From contig USCR01000010.1 of the NCBI GenBank assembly GCA_900553295.1, positions 1 through 30,248 on the forward strand: a stretch of 30,248 bases of DNA, written 5' to 3'. Under the pieces are notes generated by a model that did no database searches, had not been told where the DNA came from, and was given only the letters and a program-made list of their open reading frames with translations. A program made the translations under genes and the position numbers. This DNA comes from an uncultured Eubacteriales bacterium. Lineage in GTDB: Bacteria > Bacillota > Clostridia > Christensenellales > Aristaeellaceae. Below are positions 1 through 6,208 of the stretch, piece after piece. The first letter of the stretch is position 1. Each line of letters begins with the position of its first letter.

Positions 1-703
1 AATCGACTTCAAGTACGCCGAGGCCCTCCACGCCGCCGACAACATCATGACCTTTAAGCTGGCGGTCAAGACCCTGGCCCAGCGCAACGGCCTCCACGCC
101 ACCTTCATGCCCAAGCCGATCTTCGGGATAGCGGGCTCCGGTATGCACACCAACATGTCCCTGTTCCGCAACGGCAAAAACGCCTTCTACGACCCCGACG
201 ATCCCCGCGGCCTGTCCAAAGAGGCGTACAGCTTCATCGCCGGTCTGCTGGCCCACGTGAAGGGCATGGCGGCGGTGACCAACCCCCTGGTCAACTCCTA
301 CAAGCGGCTGGTGCCCGGCTACGAGGCCCCCTGCTACCTGGCCTGGTCGGCCTCCAACCGCTCCGCCCTCATCCGCATCCCCGCCAGCCGGGGCCAGGGC
401 ACCCGGGTGGAGCTGCGCTCCCCCGACCCCTCCTGCAACCCCTACCTGGCCTTTACGGTGATCCTGGCAGCGGCCCTGGAGGGCATTGCCCAGGAGACAC
501 CCCTGCCGCCAGCCCTGACCGAGACGGGCCAGTTGCCCCGGGACTTGGGCGAAGCCATTGTCCTGGCCGAACAGAGTGACTTTTTGCGGGAGACGCTTCC
601 CCAGGCCATGCTGGAAAAATATTTGGCGGAGAAGCGCCGCCTGTGGGAACGCTTCCAAGGCGACCCCAAGACCGTCTTTGCCCAGCATCTGCGGGCAATT
701 TGA
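1..703 (+). CDS. glnA: Glutamine synthetase type I, C-terminal part (5' end outside window)
   Basis: ATP-dependent ligation of ammonia to glutamate; cytoplasmic dodecamer in the family. Reading begins in frame at base 2 and runs to TGA at 701-703. Family signatures are visible: KPIFGIAGSGMHTNMSL (glutamate/metal-binding histidine), the flap segment NPLVNSYKRLVPGYEAP, NRSALIRIP, and RVELRSPDPSCNPYLAF. The distal part is unusually short. Compared from memory with Bacillus-type GlnA, about 14 residues are missing between the GI helix and LPRDLGEAI, where other type I enzymes carry an NIY...EER loop (the adenylylation-loop region in proteobacterial enzymes). The gene lies 37 bp upstream of an ANTAR regulator, the arrangement known for glnA-nitR in Clostridium. 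The identification is secure; the subclass cannot be settled without the N-terminus. Confidence 0.96.
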   Translation, partial: IDFKYAEALHAADNIMTFKLAVKTLAQRNGLHATFMPKPIFGIAGSGMHTNMSLFRNGKNAFYDPDDPRGLSKEAYSFIAGLLAHVKGMAAVTNPLVNSYKRLVPGYEAPCYLAWSASNRSALIRIPASRGQGTRVELRSPDPSCNPYLAFTVILAAALEGIAQETPLPPALTETGQLPRDLGEAIVLAEQSDFLRETLPQAMLEKYLAEKRRLWERFQGDPKTVFAQHLRAI

Positions 704-740
704 CCCTTCGCGGACGGAGCCCACGGAAGGAGATGGCATC

Positions 741-1313
741 ATGGGGGAACGTGTACTGCTGGCAGGCGGTACGGAAAAAAGCCGGGAGCTATTGCAAACT
801 CTGGCGGCTCCCGGCAGCTGGGAATGCTGTAAACTGTGCCACAGTGGCGGTGAAACGCGCCGCGCCCTGGGAGAAGGGGAATGGTCGCTGCTGATCATCA
901 ATACGCCCCTGGGCGACGAGAGCGGACTGGAGCTGGCCATGGAGGCTGCCGGACGCACCATGGCGGCGGTGCTGCTGCTGGTAAAGGCGGAGCTGGCGGA
1001 CGCGGTGGCAGCCCGGGTGGAGGAAAGCGGCGTTATGGTGGTGCCCAAGCCGGTACCCAGGCTGCTGTTTGACCAGGCGCTTCGCTTTGCCATGGCAGCG
1101 CGCAGCCGCCTGACCGCCCTGCGCCGGGAAAACATGCGCCTGGAGAAAAAGCTGGAAGAAATGCGTCTGGTGGATCGGGCCAAGTGCGCCTTGATTCAAT
1201 ATCGTGGCATGACCGAACAGCAGGCGCACCGGTACCTGGAGAAAAAGGCCATGGATACGCGAAAAACCAGGGGCACGGTGGCCATGGAGGTTTTGGCCTG
1301 CTACGAGCCGTAA
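741..1313 (+). CDS. ANTAR-domain antiterminator with degenerate receiver domain (NitR/GlnR-like)
   Basis: Predicted RNA-binding transcription antiterminator, 190 aa. The start ATG at 741 has AAGGAG at 727-732 at good spacing; an ATG at 733 is out of frame. Residues 1-120 resemble a CheY-like receiver, but the phospho-acceptor position reads LLIINTPLGDESG, giving Asn54 where Asp is expected; a VPKP lysine is kept. Residues 121-145 form a charged coiled-coil linker (RRENMRLEKKLEEM). Residues 147-187 are the ANTAR three-helix module (DRAKCALIQYRGMTEQQAHRYLEKKAMDTRKT). ANTAR proteins bind paired hairpins in leader RNAs and prevent termination. Position after glnA suggests control of nitrogen assimilation in response to a ligand or partner rather than phosphorylation. 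No ANTAR-type twin hairpin was seen in the window; its target may lie upstream of glnA, outside the window. Confidence 0.88.
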   Translation: MGERVLLAGGTEKSRELLQTLAAPGSWECCKLCHSGGETRRALGEGEWSLLIINTPLGDESGLELAMEAAGRTMAAVLLLVKAELADAVAARVEESGVMVVPKPVPRLLFDQALRFAMAARSRLTALRRENMRLEKKLEEMRLVDRAKCALIQYRGMTEQQAHRYLEKKAMDTRKTRGTVAMEVLACYEP

Positions 1314-1348
1314 ATCTGTATTCTTTCTGTGCTTTATTTCTGCCATGG

Positions 1349-1378
1349 TTGACATCCATGCCGGAAATGGTCTAAACT
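1349..1378 (+). promoter_or_regulatory. Sigma-A promoter for the TrpXYZ-like ABC operon
   Basis: TTGACA at 1349-1354, an 18-bp spacer, and TAAACT at 1373-1378. It lies about 60 bp upstream of the binding-protein start codon. A small GC-rich hairpin (1391-1412) falls in the leader. No terminator separates this promoter from the ANTAR gene upstream, so read-through is also possible. Confidence 0.6.
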
Positions 1379-1437
1379 GCTCGTTGTAGATGCGCGGGCT
1401 TTCCCCTGCGCAAGTAGTATTGAAGGAGGAAATTCCA

Positions 1438-2385
1438 ATGAAAAAAATCTTTGCCCTGATGCTGGCGCTCTGCCTGGCGATGTGCTGCGTGTCCGCCATG
1501 GCGGAGGAAGACACCTATGTGATTGGTATCTGCCAGCTGATGCAGCATCCCGCCTTGGATCAAGCAACCCAGGGCTTTAAGGATGCCTTGACCGAGAAGC
1601 TGGGTGATAAGGTAACTTTTGAAGAACAGAATGCATCCGGCGATGCGGTGAACTGCGCTACTATCGTGAATACCTTCGTTTCCGAAGATGTGGATCTGAT
1701 CCTGGGCAACGCTACTGCGGCGCTTCAGGCGGCGGTTTCCGCCACCGCGGATATCCCGATCCTCGGCACGTCCATCACCGACTATGCCACGGCCTTGGGC
1801 ATGAGCGAATTTACGGGCGTGACGGGCATCAACGTCTCCGGTACCAGCGACCTGGCGCCCCTGGATGGACAGGCGGCCATGATTCAGGAGCTGTTCCCCG
1901 AGGCCAAGACCGTGGGCCTGCTCTATTGCTCCGCGGAGGCCAACTCCCTGTACCAGGTTAATATTATCAAGGGCTATCTCACTGAGATGGGGTATACGTG
2001 CGAGGAATATGCCTTCACCGATTCCAACGATATCGCTTCCGTGGCGCAGCTGGCCACGGAGTGCGACGTGATCTACATCCCCACGGATAACACGGCGGCT
2101 TCCTATACCGAGACCATCGCCAATGTGGTTCTTCCTGCCAAGGTGCCCGTGGTGGCCGGCGAGGAGGGCATCTGCAAGGGCTGTGGCGTGGCTACCCTGA
2201 CCATCAGCTACTACGATATCGGCTACACCACTGGTGAAATGGCCTACGAGATTCTGGTCAATGGCGCCGACATTACCACCATGCCCATTCAATCCGCGCC
2301 CCAGTTCACCAAGAAGTACAATGCCGCCAATGCGGCGGAGCTGGGACTGACGATCCCGGAGGACTACGAGGCCATCGCCGAGTAA
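1438..2385 (+). CDS. ABC transporter substrate-binding protein (PF04392/COG2984, TrpX-like)
   Basis: Extracellular solute-binding component, 315 aa, of an importer whose characterised relatives are proposed to take up tryptophan or tyrosine (TrpX of streptococci). The ATG at 1438 follows AAGGAGG (1423-1429). The N-terminus is a signal peptide: KK, a hydrophobic run to about residue 18, then a signal-peptidase-I-like AMA/EE site near residue 21. The cysteines in this region are not in a good lipobox, because Met precedes the first one. The mature part has the periplasmic-binding-protein pattern with IGICQLMQHPALDQATQGF near its start and VDLILGNATAALQAA, DIPILGTSITDYA and KTVGLLYCSAEANS further in. 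It is followed by permease and ATPase genes. The substrate is not proven by sequence, and no T-box or other amino-acid riboswitch is visible upstream. Confidence 0.85.
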   Translation: MKKIFALMLALCLAMCCVSAMAEEDTYVIGICQLMQHPALDQATQGFKDALTEKLGDKVTFEEQNASGDAVNCATIVNTFVSEDVDLILGNATAALQAAVSATADIPILGTSITDYATALGMSEFTGVTGINVSGTSDLAPLDGQAAMIQELFPEAKTVGLLYCSAEANSLYQVNIIKGYLTEMGYTCEEYAFTDSNDIASVAQLATECDVIYIPTDNTAASYTETIANVVLPAKVPVVAGEEGICKGCGVATLTISYYDIGYTTGEMAYEILVNGADITTMPIQSAPQFTKKYNAANAAELGLTIPEDYEAIAE

Positions 2386-2387
2386 AT

Positions 2388-2502
2388 CACCGGCGAGGAG
2401 GGCCCTCCGCCCGGTGCGTGCCATCGCATGGGGGCGGTAGGCTTTGCCACACGGCAACGTAACTGCGCGGCGCCATGAGAACGGGGCATCCCTCTCATGG
2501 CG
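2388..2502 (+). other. Two intercistronic stem-loops between binding protein and permease
   Basis: The 164-base gap contains stem-loop one at 2388-2416 (CACCGG pairs with CCGGTG around a GGAG/CTCC inner stem). Stem-loop two is at 2471-2502, with a perfect 10-bp stem CGCCATGAGA/TCTCATGGCG and a 12-base loop. Neither has a strong U-tract (only TCGCTTTC follows the second). They look more like mRNA-processing or 3'-end-protecting structures, or a weak attenuator, than a full terminator. This would let the binding protein be made in excess over the membrane components. Confidence 0.55.
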
Positions 2503-2549
2503 TCGCTTTCGTGCATGGATGGACCGAAAGATGAGGAGGCTGCTGTTTC

Positions 2550-3464
2550 TTGGAGATTGCGAAGCTACTGAATGCGCTGCCCGGCGCGGTGTCCCAGGGG
2601 ATTATCTGGGGCATTATGGCGGTGGGCGTGTATATCACTTATAAAATCCTGGATGTGGCGGACCTGACCGTGGACGGTTCCATTGCCACCGGCGGGGCTG
2701 TGGCAGCCATGCTCATTATTGGGGGCTGCGATGTCTGGGTGGCCATGCTGGTGGCGGTGCTGGCGGGCATGCTGGCGGGGCTTGTTACGGGCCTGCTGCA
2801 TACATTGATGGGCATACCGGCTATCCTGGCCGGCATATTGACCCAGCTGGCCCTGTATTCCATTAACCTGCGCATCATGGAGAACAAGGCCAATGTGGCC
2901 CTGAGCGTATCCAAGTACAACCTGGTGGTCAGCGCCCGAAATGCCCGGGAGCTGGCCCTGAACAATCCCATCTTTTTGCTGCTGATCTTTACCGTGGTGG
3001 TAATCGGGCTGCTGTACTGGTTTTTCGGTACGGAGTATGGATGCAGCATGCGCGCCACCGGCGCCAATGCCAACATGGCCCGGGCGCAGGGCATCAACAC
3101 CGGCACGCGCAAGGTGGTGGGCCTCATGCTCTCCAATGGCCTGGTGGCTCTTTCTGGTGCGTTGCTGACCCAGTATCAGGGCTTCAGCGATGTGAGCATG
3201 GGCCGGGGTGCTATCGTGATTGGCCTGGCGGCGGTCATCATTGGCGAGGTGGTCTTTGCCAAGGTATTTCATAATTTTGCCTTGAAGCTGCTGGCGGTAT
3301 CTATTGGCGCGGTGATTTACTACCTGGTGATCCAGGTGGTGCTGTGGCTGGGACTGAACACCAATGACCTGAAGATGCTTACGGCCGTGGTTGTGGCGCT
3401 GTTCCTGGCCATCCCCTACTGGAAGGGCCGCTACTTCAGCAAGGGAGGCAAGGCGCATGCTTAA
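2550..3464 (+). CDS. ABC transporter permease (COG4120, BPD_transp_2; TrpY-like), TTG start
   Basis: Integral membrane permease, 304 aa, of the importer whose binding protein lies upstream. The start is TTG at 2550, with AGGAGG at 2534-2539; no in-frame ATG precedes the first conserved residues. The protein is almost entirely hydrophobic, with eight or more likely membrane spans (for example GIIWGIMAVGVYITYKI and LLLIFTVVVIGLLYWFF). It has the conserved opening DLTVDGSIATGG and the motif GANANMARAQGINT, both typical of COG4120 permeases of the PF02653 branched-chain/ribose superfamily. The last 8 bases overlap the ATPase gene, so the two are translationally coupled. Confidence 0.87.
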   Translation: MEIAKLLNALPGAVSQGIIWGIMAVGVYITYKILDVADLTVDGSIATGGAVAAMLIIGGCDVWVAMLVAVLAGMLAGLVTGLLHTLMGIPAILAGILTQLALYSINLRIMENKANVALSVSKYNLVVSARNARELALNNPIFLLLIFTVVVIGLLYWFFGTEYGCSMRATGANANMARAQGINTGTRKVVGLMLSNGLVALSGALLTQYQGFSDVSMGRGAIVIGLAAVIIGEVVFAKVFHNFALKLLAVSIGAVIYYLVIQVVLWLGLNTNDLKMLTAVVVALFLAIPYWKGRYFSKGGKAHA

Positions 3465-4251
3465 GATCAATCATATAGCCAAGACCTTTAATCCCGGAAC
3501 GATTACGGAAAAAACTGCCCTGGTGGACGTGGAACTGCATCTGCGCCCCGGCGACTTTGTGACGGTAATCGGGGGAAATGGCGCCGGCAAATCCACCCTG
3601 CTCAATGCTGTGGCGGGCACCTTCCTGGTGGATGCCGGTACCATTGAGCTGGGGGGAGTGGACGTTACCCGCCTGCCCGAGTACAAGCGGGCCATTTATC
3701 TGGGGCGCGTATTCCAGGACCCCATGACGGGTACCGCCGCCACCATGAGCATTGAGGAGAACCTGGCCCTGGCCCGCCGCCGGGGACAGAAGCGCACCTT
3801 GCGCTGGGGGATTTCCAATGCCGAACGGGAGGAATACAGAAAAGCTCTGAGCACCCTGGGACTGGGACTTGAATCCCGCATGAGCAGCAAGGTGGGTCTC
3901 CTCTCCGGGGGCCAGCGGCAGGCGTTGACGCTGCTCATGGCCACCCTAAAGCGGCCCAAGGTACTCCTGCTGGATGAGCATACCGCAGCCCTGGACCCCA
4001 AAACAGCGGAGAACGTGCTGCACCTTACCCAAAAGATGGTGGATGAGCAGCAGCTCACCGCCATGATGGTTACCCACAACATGCGGGATGCCCTCCACTA
4101 CGGCAACCGCACGGTGATGATGCATGAGGGACGGGTGATCCTGGATATTGACCGAGAAACCAAATCCCACCTGCAGGTGGAGGATCTGCTGATGATGTTT
4201 GAAAAGGCCAGTGGATCGGGCATTGTCAACGACCGGATGCTCCTGGGCTGA
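3457..4251 (+). CDS. ABC transporter ATP-binding protein (COG1101; TrpZ-like)
   Basis: Cytoplasmic ATPase driving the importer, 264 aa. The ATG at 3457 is preceded by GGGAGG (3443-3448) and overlaps the permease stop by 8 bases. The Walker A motif GGNGAGKST is at residues 39-47, the signature LSGGQRQ at 149-155, and Walker B VLLLDE near 169-174 followed by HTAALD. The D-loop region and MMVTHN histidine switch are intact. The DEHTAALDPKTA variant is characteristic, from memory, of this COG1101 subfamily. It is the last gene of the operon and is followed at once by a strong intrinsic terminator. Confidence 0.9.
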   Translation: MLKINHIAKTFNPGTITEKTALVDVELHLRPGDFVTVIGGNGAGKSTLLNAVAGTFLVDAGTIELGGVDVTRLPEYKRAIYLGRVFQDPMTGTAATMSIEENLALARRRGQKRTLRWGISNAEREEYRKALSTLGLGLESRMSSKVGLLSGGQRQALTLLMATLKRPKVLLLDEHTAALDPKTAENVLHLTQKMVDEQQLTAMMVTHNMRDALHYGNRTVMMHEGRVILDIDRETKSHLQVEDLLMMFEKASGSGIVNDRMLLG

Positions 4252-4263
4252 TCCGTCCTTTTT

Positions 4264-4302
4264 CGGAGCGGAGAATCCTTGACGGACCCGCTCCGTTTTT
4301 CT
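4264..4302 (+). terminator. Rho-independent terminator of the TrpXYZ-like operon
   Basis: A perfect 8-bp stem CGGAGCGG (4264-4271) pairs with CCGCTCCG (4288-4295) and is followed by TTTTTCTT (4296-4303). It begins 13 bases after the ATPase stop codon. Confidence 0.9.
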
Positions 4303-4308
4303 TAGGCA

Positions 4309-4343
4309 CAGTTATTGACATATGTCAATAACTGCGCTATACT
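4309..4343 (+). promoter_or_regulatory. Promoter with embedded perfect 26-bp palindromic operator
   Basis: The palindrome runs 4309-4334, with left half CAGTTATTGACAT and the exact reverse complement on the right. A near-consensus promoter overlaps it: -35 TTGACA (4315-4320), 17-bp spacer, -10 TATACT (4338-4343). A dimeric factor on this site would cover the -35 box, so repression is the simplest reading. The core TTGAC-N4-GTCAA is also reminiscent of CRP/FNR-type sites. The likely candidates are the DUF134 protein it drives (autoregulation) or an unlinked regulator. The following RBS is AGGAGG at 4357-4362. Confidence 0.8.
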
Positions 4344-4369
4344 GAATCGCAACAAGAGGAGGAAATGCC

Positions 4370-5170
4370 ATGGCGCGCCCCAGACAGGAACGGAAGGTCT
4401 GCTGCATGCCGGCTTGCCGGCGTTTTCAGCCGGAAACGCCGGTGTCCAGTGAAGAGATCCAGCTGACGGTGGAGGAATACGAGACCCTGCGGTTGATGGA
4501 TCTGGAAGGCTACACCCAGGCGGAATGCGCGCAGACCATGGGCATTGCCCGGACCACCGTTCAGAGCATTTATGCCTCCGCCCGGCGGAAGGTCAGCCGC
4601 ATGCTGGTGGAGGGCAGACCCCTGGTAATCGGCGGGGGAGCCTACCGGCTCTGTCCGGAATGGTCGGCCCAATGCCCCTGCGGAGGATGCGCGCGGCGCA
4701 GGGCCCGGCATGCGTCTCTTGTGTTACAGGAAAGGAAGGATTCGGTTATGCGTATTGCAGCCACCTATGAAAACGGCGAGGTGTTTCAGCATTTTGGGCA
4801 CACGGCCCAGTTCAAATTGTTTGACACGGAGAATGGCAAGATTCTTTCCACCCAGGTGGTAGACACCCAGGGCAGCGGCCATGGGGCATTGGCTGAATTT
4901 TTGCGTGCCAACGGCGTGGAGGCGCTGATCTGCGGTGGCATTGGCGGAGGTGCGCAAAGCGCGCTGGCGGAGGCCGGTATCAAGCTCTATGCAGGTGTGC
5001 GTGGCAGCGCGGATGCGGCGGTGCTGGCGCTGCTGGCCGGCAAGCTGAACGCTGCCCAGGGCGCCACCTGCGACCATCACCATGAGGATGGTCATGACTG
5101 CGGCTCCCATGGAGAAGGCCATACCTGCGGCGAACATGGGTGTGGCGGGCACAGCTGCGGAAGCCATTAA
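4370..5170 (+). CDS. DUF134 HTH protein fused to NifX/NafY-like (PF02579) domain with His/Cys-rich tail
   Basis: 266 aa, ATG at 4370. Residues 1-100 are DUF134 (UPF0251): MARPRQERKVCCMPACRRF, then a sigma-region-4-like helix-turn-helix LTVEEYETLRLMDLEGYTQ...ARTTVQSIYASARRKV. Residues 101-126 form a Cys/Arg-rich linker. Residues 127-226 are a dinitrogenase iron-molybdenum-cofactor-type domain (MRIAATYENGEVFQHFGHT, ICGGIGGGAQSAL). Residues 234-266 are a metal-binding-looking tail with many His, Cys and Gly. Met127 (ATG at 4748) has its own AAGGA site at 4736-4740, so a separate NifX-like protein may also be made. NifX-family proteins carry metal clusters; here a DNA-binding sensor or metal-cluster carrier role is inferred. 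No nitrogenase gene is nearby. It is monocistronic, between terminators. Confidence 0.87.
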   Translation: MARPRQERKVCCMPACRRFQPETPVSSEEIQLTVEEYETLRLMDLEGYTQAECAQTMGIARTTVQSIYASARRKVSRMLVEGRPLVIGGGAYRLCPEWSAQCPCGGCARRRARHASLVLQERKDSVMRIAATYENGEVFQHFGHTAQFKLFDTENGKILSTQVVDTQGSGHGALAEFLRANGVEALICGGIGGGAQSALAEAGIKLYAGVRGSADAAVLALLAGKLNAAQGATCDHHHEDGHDCGSHGEGHTCGEHGCGGHSCGSH

Positions 5171-5182
5171 GCGTGCAAAGAA

Positions 5183-5221
5183 AAGAAGGCTTTGTGCCGC
5201 TGATGCGGGCAAAGCCTTCTT
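5183..5221. terminator. Bidirectional terminator between convergent genes
   Basis: A 12-bp perfect stem AAGAAGGCTTTG (5183-5194) pairs with CAAAGCCTTCTT (5210-5221), and an inner GCCGC/GCGGC pairing extends it. T-rich sequence follows on the plus strand (TCTTTCTT) and A-rich sequence precedes it, so it can stop the NifX-like gene and the minus-strand gene that ends at 5227. Confidence 0.88.
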
Positions 5222-5226
5222 CTTTC

Positions 5227-6069
5227 TTAGGGCAGCTCCACAAAGGCCATCACATCCGCATCCCGGGAGGCATTGCCAAAGAGCACCTGCAACGCCTCTG
5301 AATCCGCTTCACGGGCCAGCAGCGCGGCGGATGGACCGCCATCCAGGTTGTATACCCAGAGCGGATCATAGCGGTTTTGCAGAAAGGTTACTACCTGAAG
5401 CAGGGTCAGGCCGGGACTGGTCCGATTGGTTACCGTAAGGATCAGGTATTCGCCGCTGTCCTCCCGGGCAATCACCGTGCGCATGGCCCGAGCCTGGGCA
5501 AAGCTCCATGTTGTGTCCAGTATGCTTTCGTGGTCCATCACCAGGGGGCAGCGGGTATAGAAGGACCAGGTTTGCATGGGATTCGCGGCAAGCACCCGGG
5601 CGTTTTCCGCCCCGTTATACAGGTGTAGGCCGTCCGCTTCCAAGGTCAGGCCGTAATAGGCCACCCCTTCCAGGTTGCGGAACACCTGCCCGTCGGTGAC
5701 GGTTAGGGAGCCCAGGGGCGTATAGTAATAGTCGGGACTGTCCCCAGGATAATCATCAGGAATGCCGGGAAATACAGGGCTTACATAGCCACTGCCATTG
5801 ATGCACAGCGCCGCCCCGGGGATGTCCTCTGCCATCTCCGAGGGATAGCGCAGGTCCTGCTCCCAGGTGGCGGTGGCTTTGCGGATCTGTTGGCCGGGGT
5901 CAGCCATCCATATCCGGGTAAGGTAGCATTCCGCACCTTCGTAGCATAAGCTCTCCACGGTAAAGCGCAGGGTTTCGCTCTGATAGGAGAGCATGGGTTC
6001 CGCCGTTTCCCCCACAGCGGTGGTATGCAGCAGGCACAGGAGCAGGACAAAGACCGTCAGCCGTTTCAT
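5227..6069 (-). CDS. Secreted phosphodiester glycosidase-like (NAGPA, PF09992) protein
   Basis: 280 aa, with ATG at 6069-6067 and AAGGAGG just upstream on the minus strand. The N-terminus is a classic signal peptide (MKRLTVFVLLLCLLHTTAVGE), so the product is exported. The NAGPA-type fold is suggested by ATWEQDLRYPSEMAEDIPGAALCINGSGY (INGSGY, residues 90-95), the central GVAYYGLTLEADG region, and the hallmark NLDGGPSA at 241-248 with a preceding TLLQVVTFLQ helix. Family members cleave phosphodiester-linked sugars such as GlcNAc-1-phosphate caps, and bacterial ones are thought to act on exopolysaccharide or cell-wall polymers. The substrate here is unknown. It is transcribed divergently from recJ. 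Confidence 0.8.
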   Translation of the reverse strand: MKRLTVFVLLLCLLHTTAVGETAEPMLSYQSETLRFTVESLCYEGAECYLTRIWMADPGQQIRKATATWEQDLRYPSEMAEDIPGAALCINGSGYVSPVFPGIPDDYPGDSPDYYYTPLGSLTVTDGQVFRNLEGVAYYGLTLEADGLHLYNGAENARVLAANPMQTWSFYTRCPLVMDHESILDTTWSFAQARAMRTVIAREDSGEYLILTVTNRTSPGLTLLQVVTFLQNRYDPLWVYNLDGGPSAALLAREADSEALQVLFGNASRDADVMAFVELP

Positions 6070-6106
6070 GAAACGCGCCTCCTTGCTATTGTTTTACGGT
6101 AATTTT

Positions 6107-6135
6107 ATCATAGCACAGGGGCGGCAGGGGGGCAA
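6107..6135 (-). promoter_or_regulatory. Promoter of the phosphodiester glycosidase-like gene
   Basis: On the minus strand, -35 TTGCCC (6135-6130), a 17-bp spacer, and -10 TATGAT (6112-6107). Its -35 box is only 6 bases from the -35 box of the divergent recJ promoter, so the two promoters are back to back. Confidence 0.6.
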
Positions 6136-6141
6136 GGCGGC

Positions 6142-6171
6142 TTGTCATTTGCTGCCGAAACGTGTTATACT
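6142..6171 (+). promoter_or_regulatory. Promoter of the recJ-relA-dtd block
   Basis: -35 TTGTCA (6142-6147), an 18-bp spacer, and -10 TATACT (6166-6171), about 38 bases before the recJ start. Confidence 0.6.
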
Positions 6172-6208
6172 CCAGACATTGCAGTGCATGAAAAAAGGGG
6201 GAAAAGGC

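Noticed and set aside
1379..1437. Leader hairpin (1391-1412) considered as an ANTAR target or T-box
   Set aside because: Only one hairpin, the loop lacks the A1/G4 pattern of ANTAR hexaloops, and the leader is too short and lacks the T-box sequence.
5993..6208. Longer N-terminus for RecJ
   Set aside because: It would run through the recJ promoter and into the divergent gene, and no RBS supports it.
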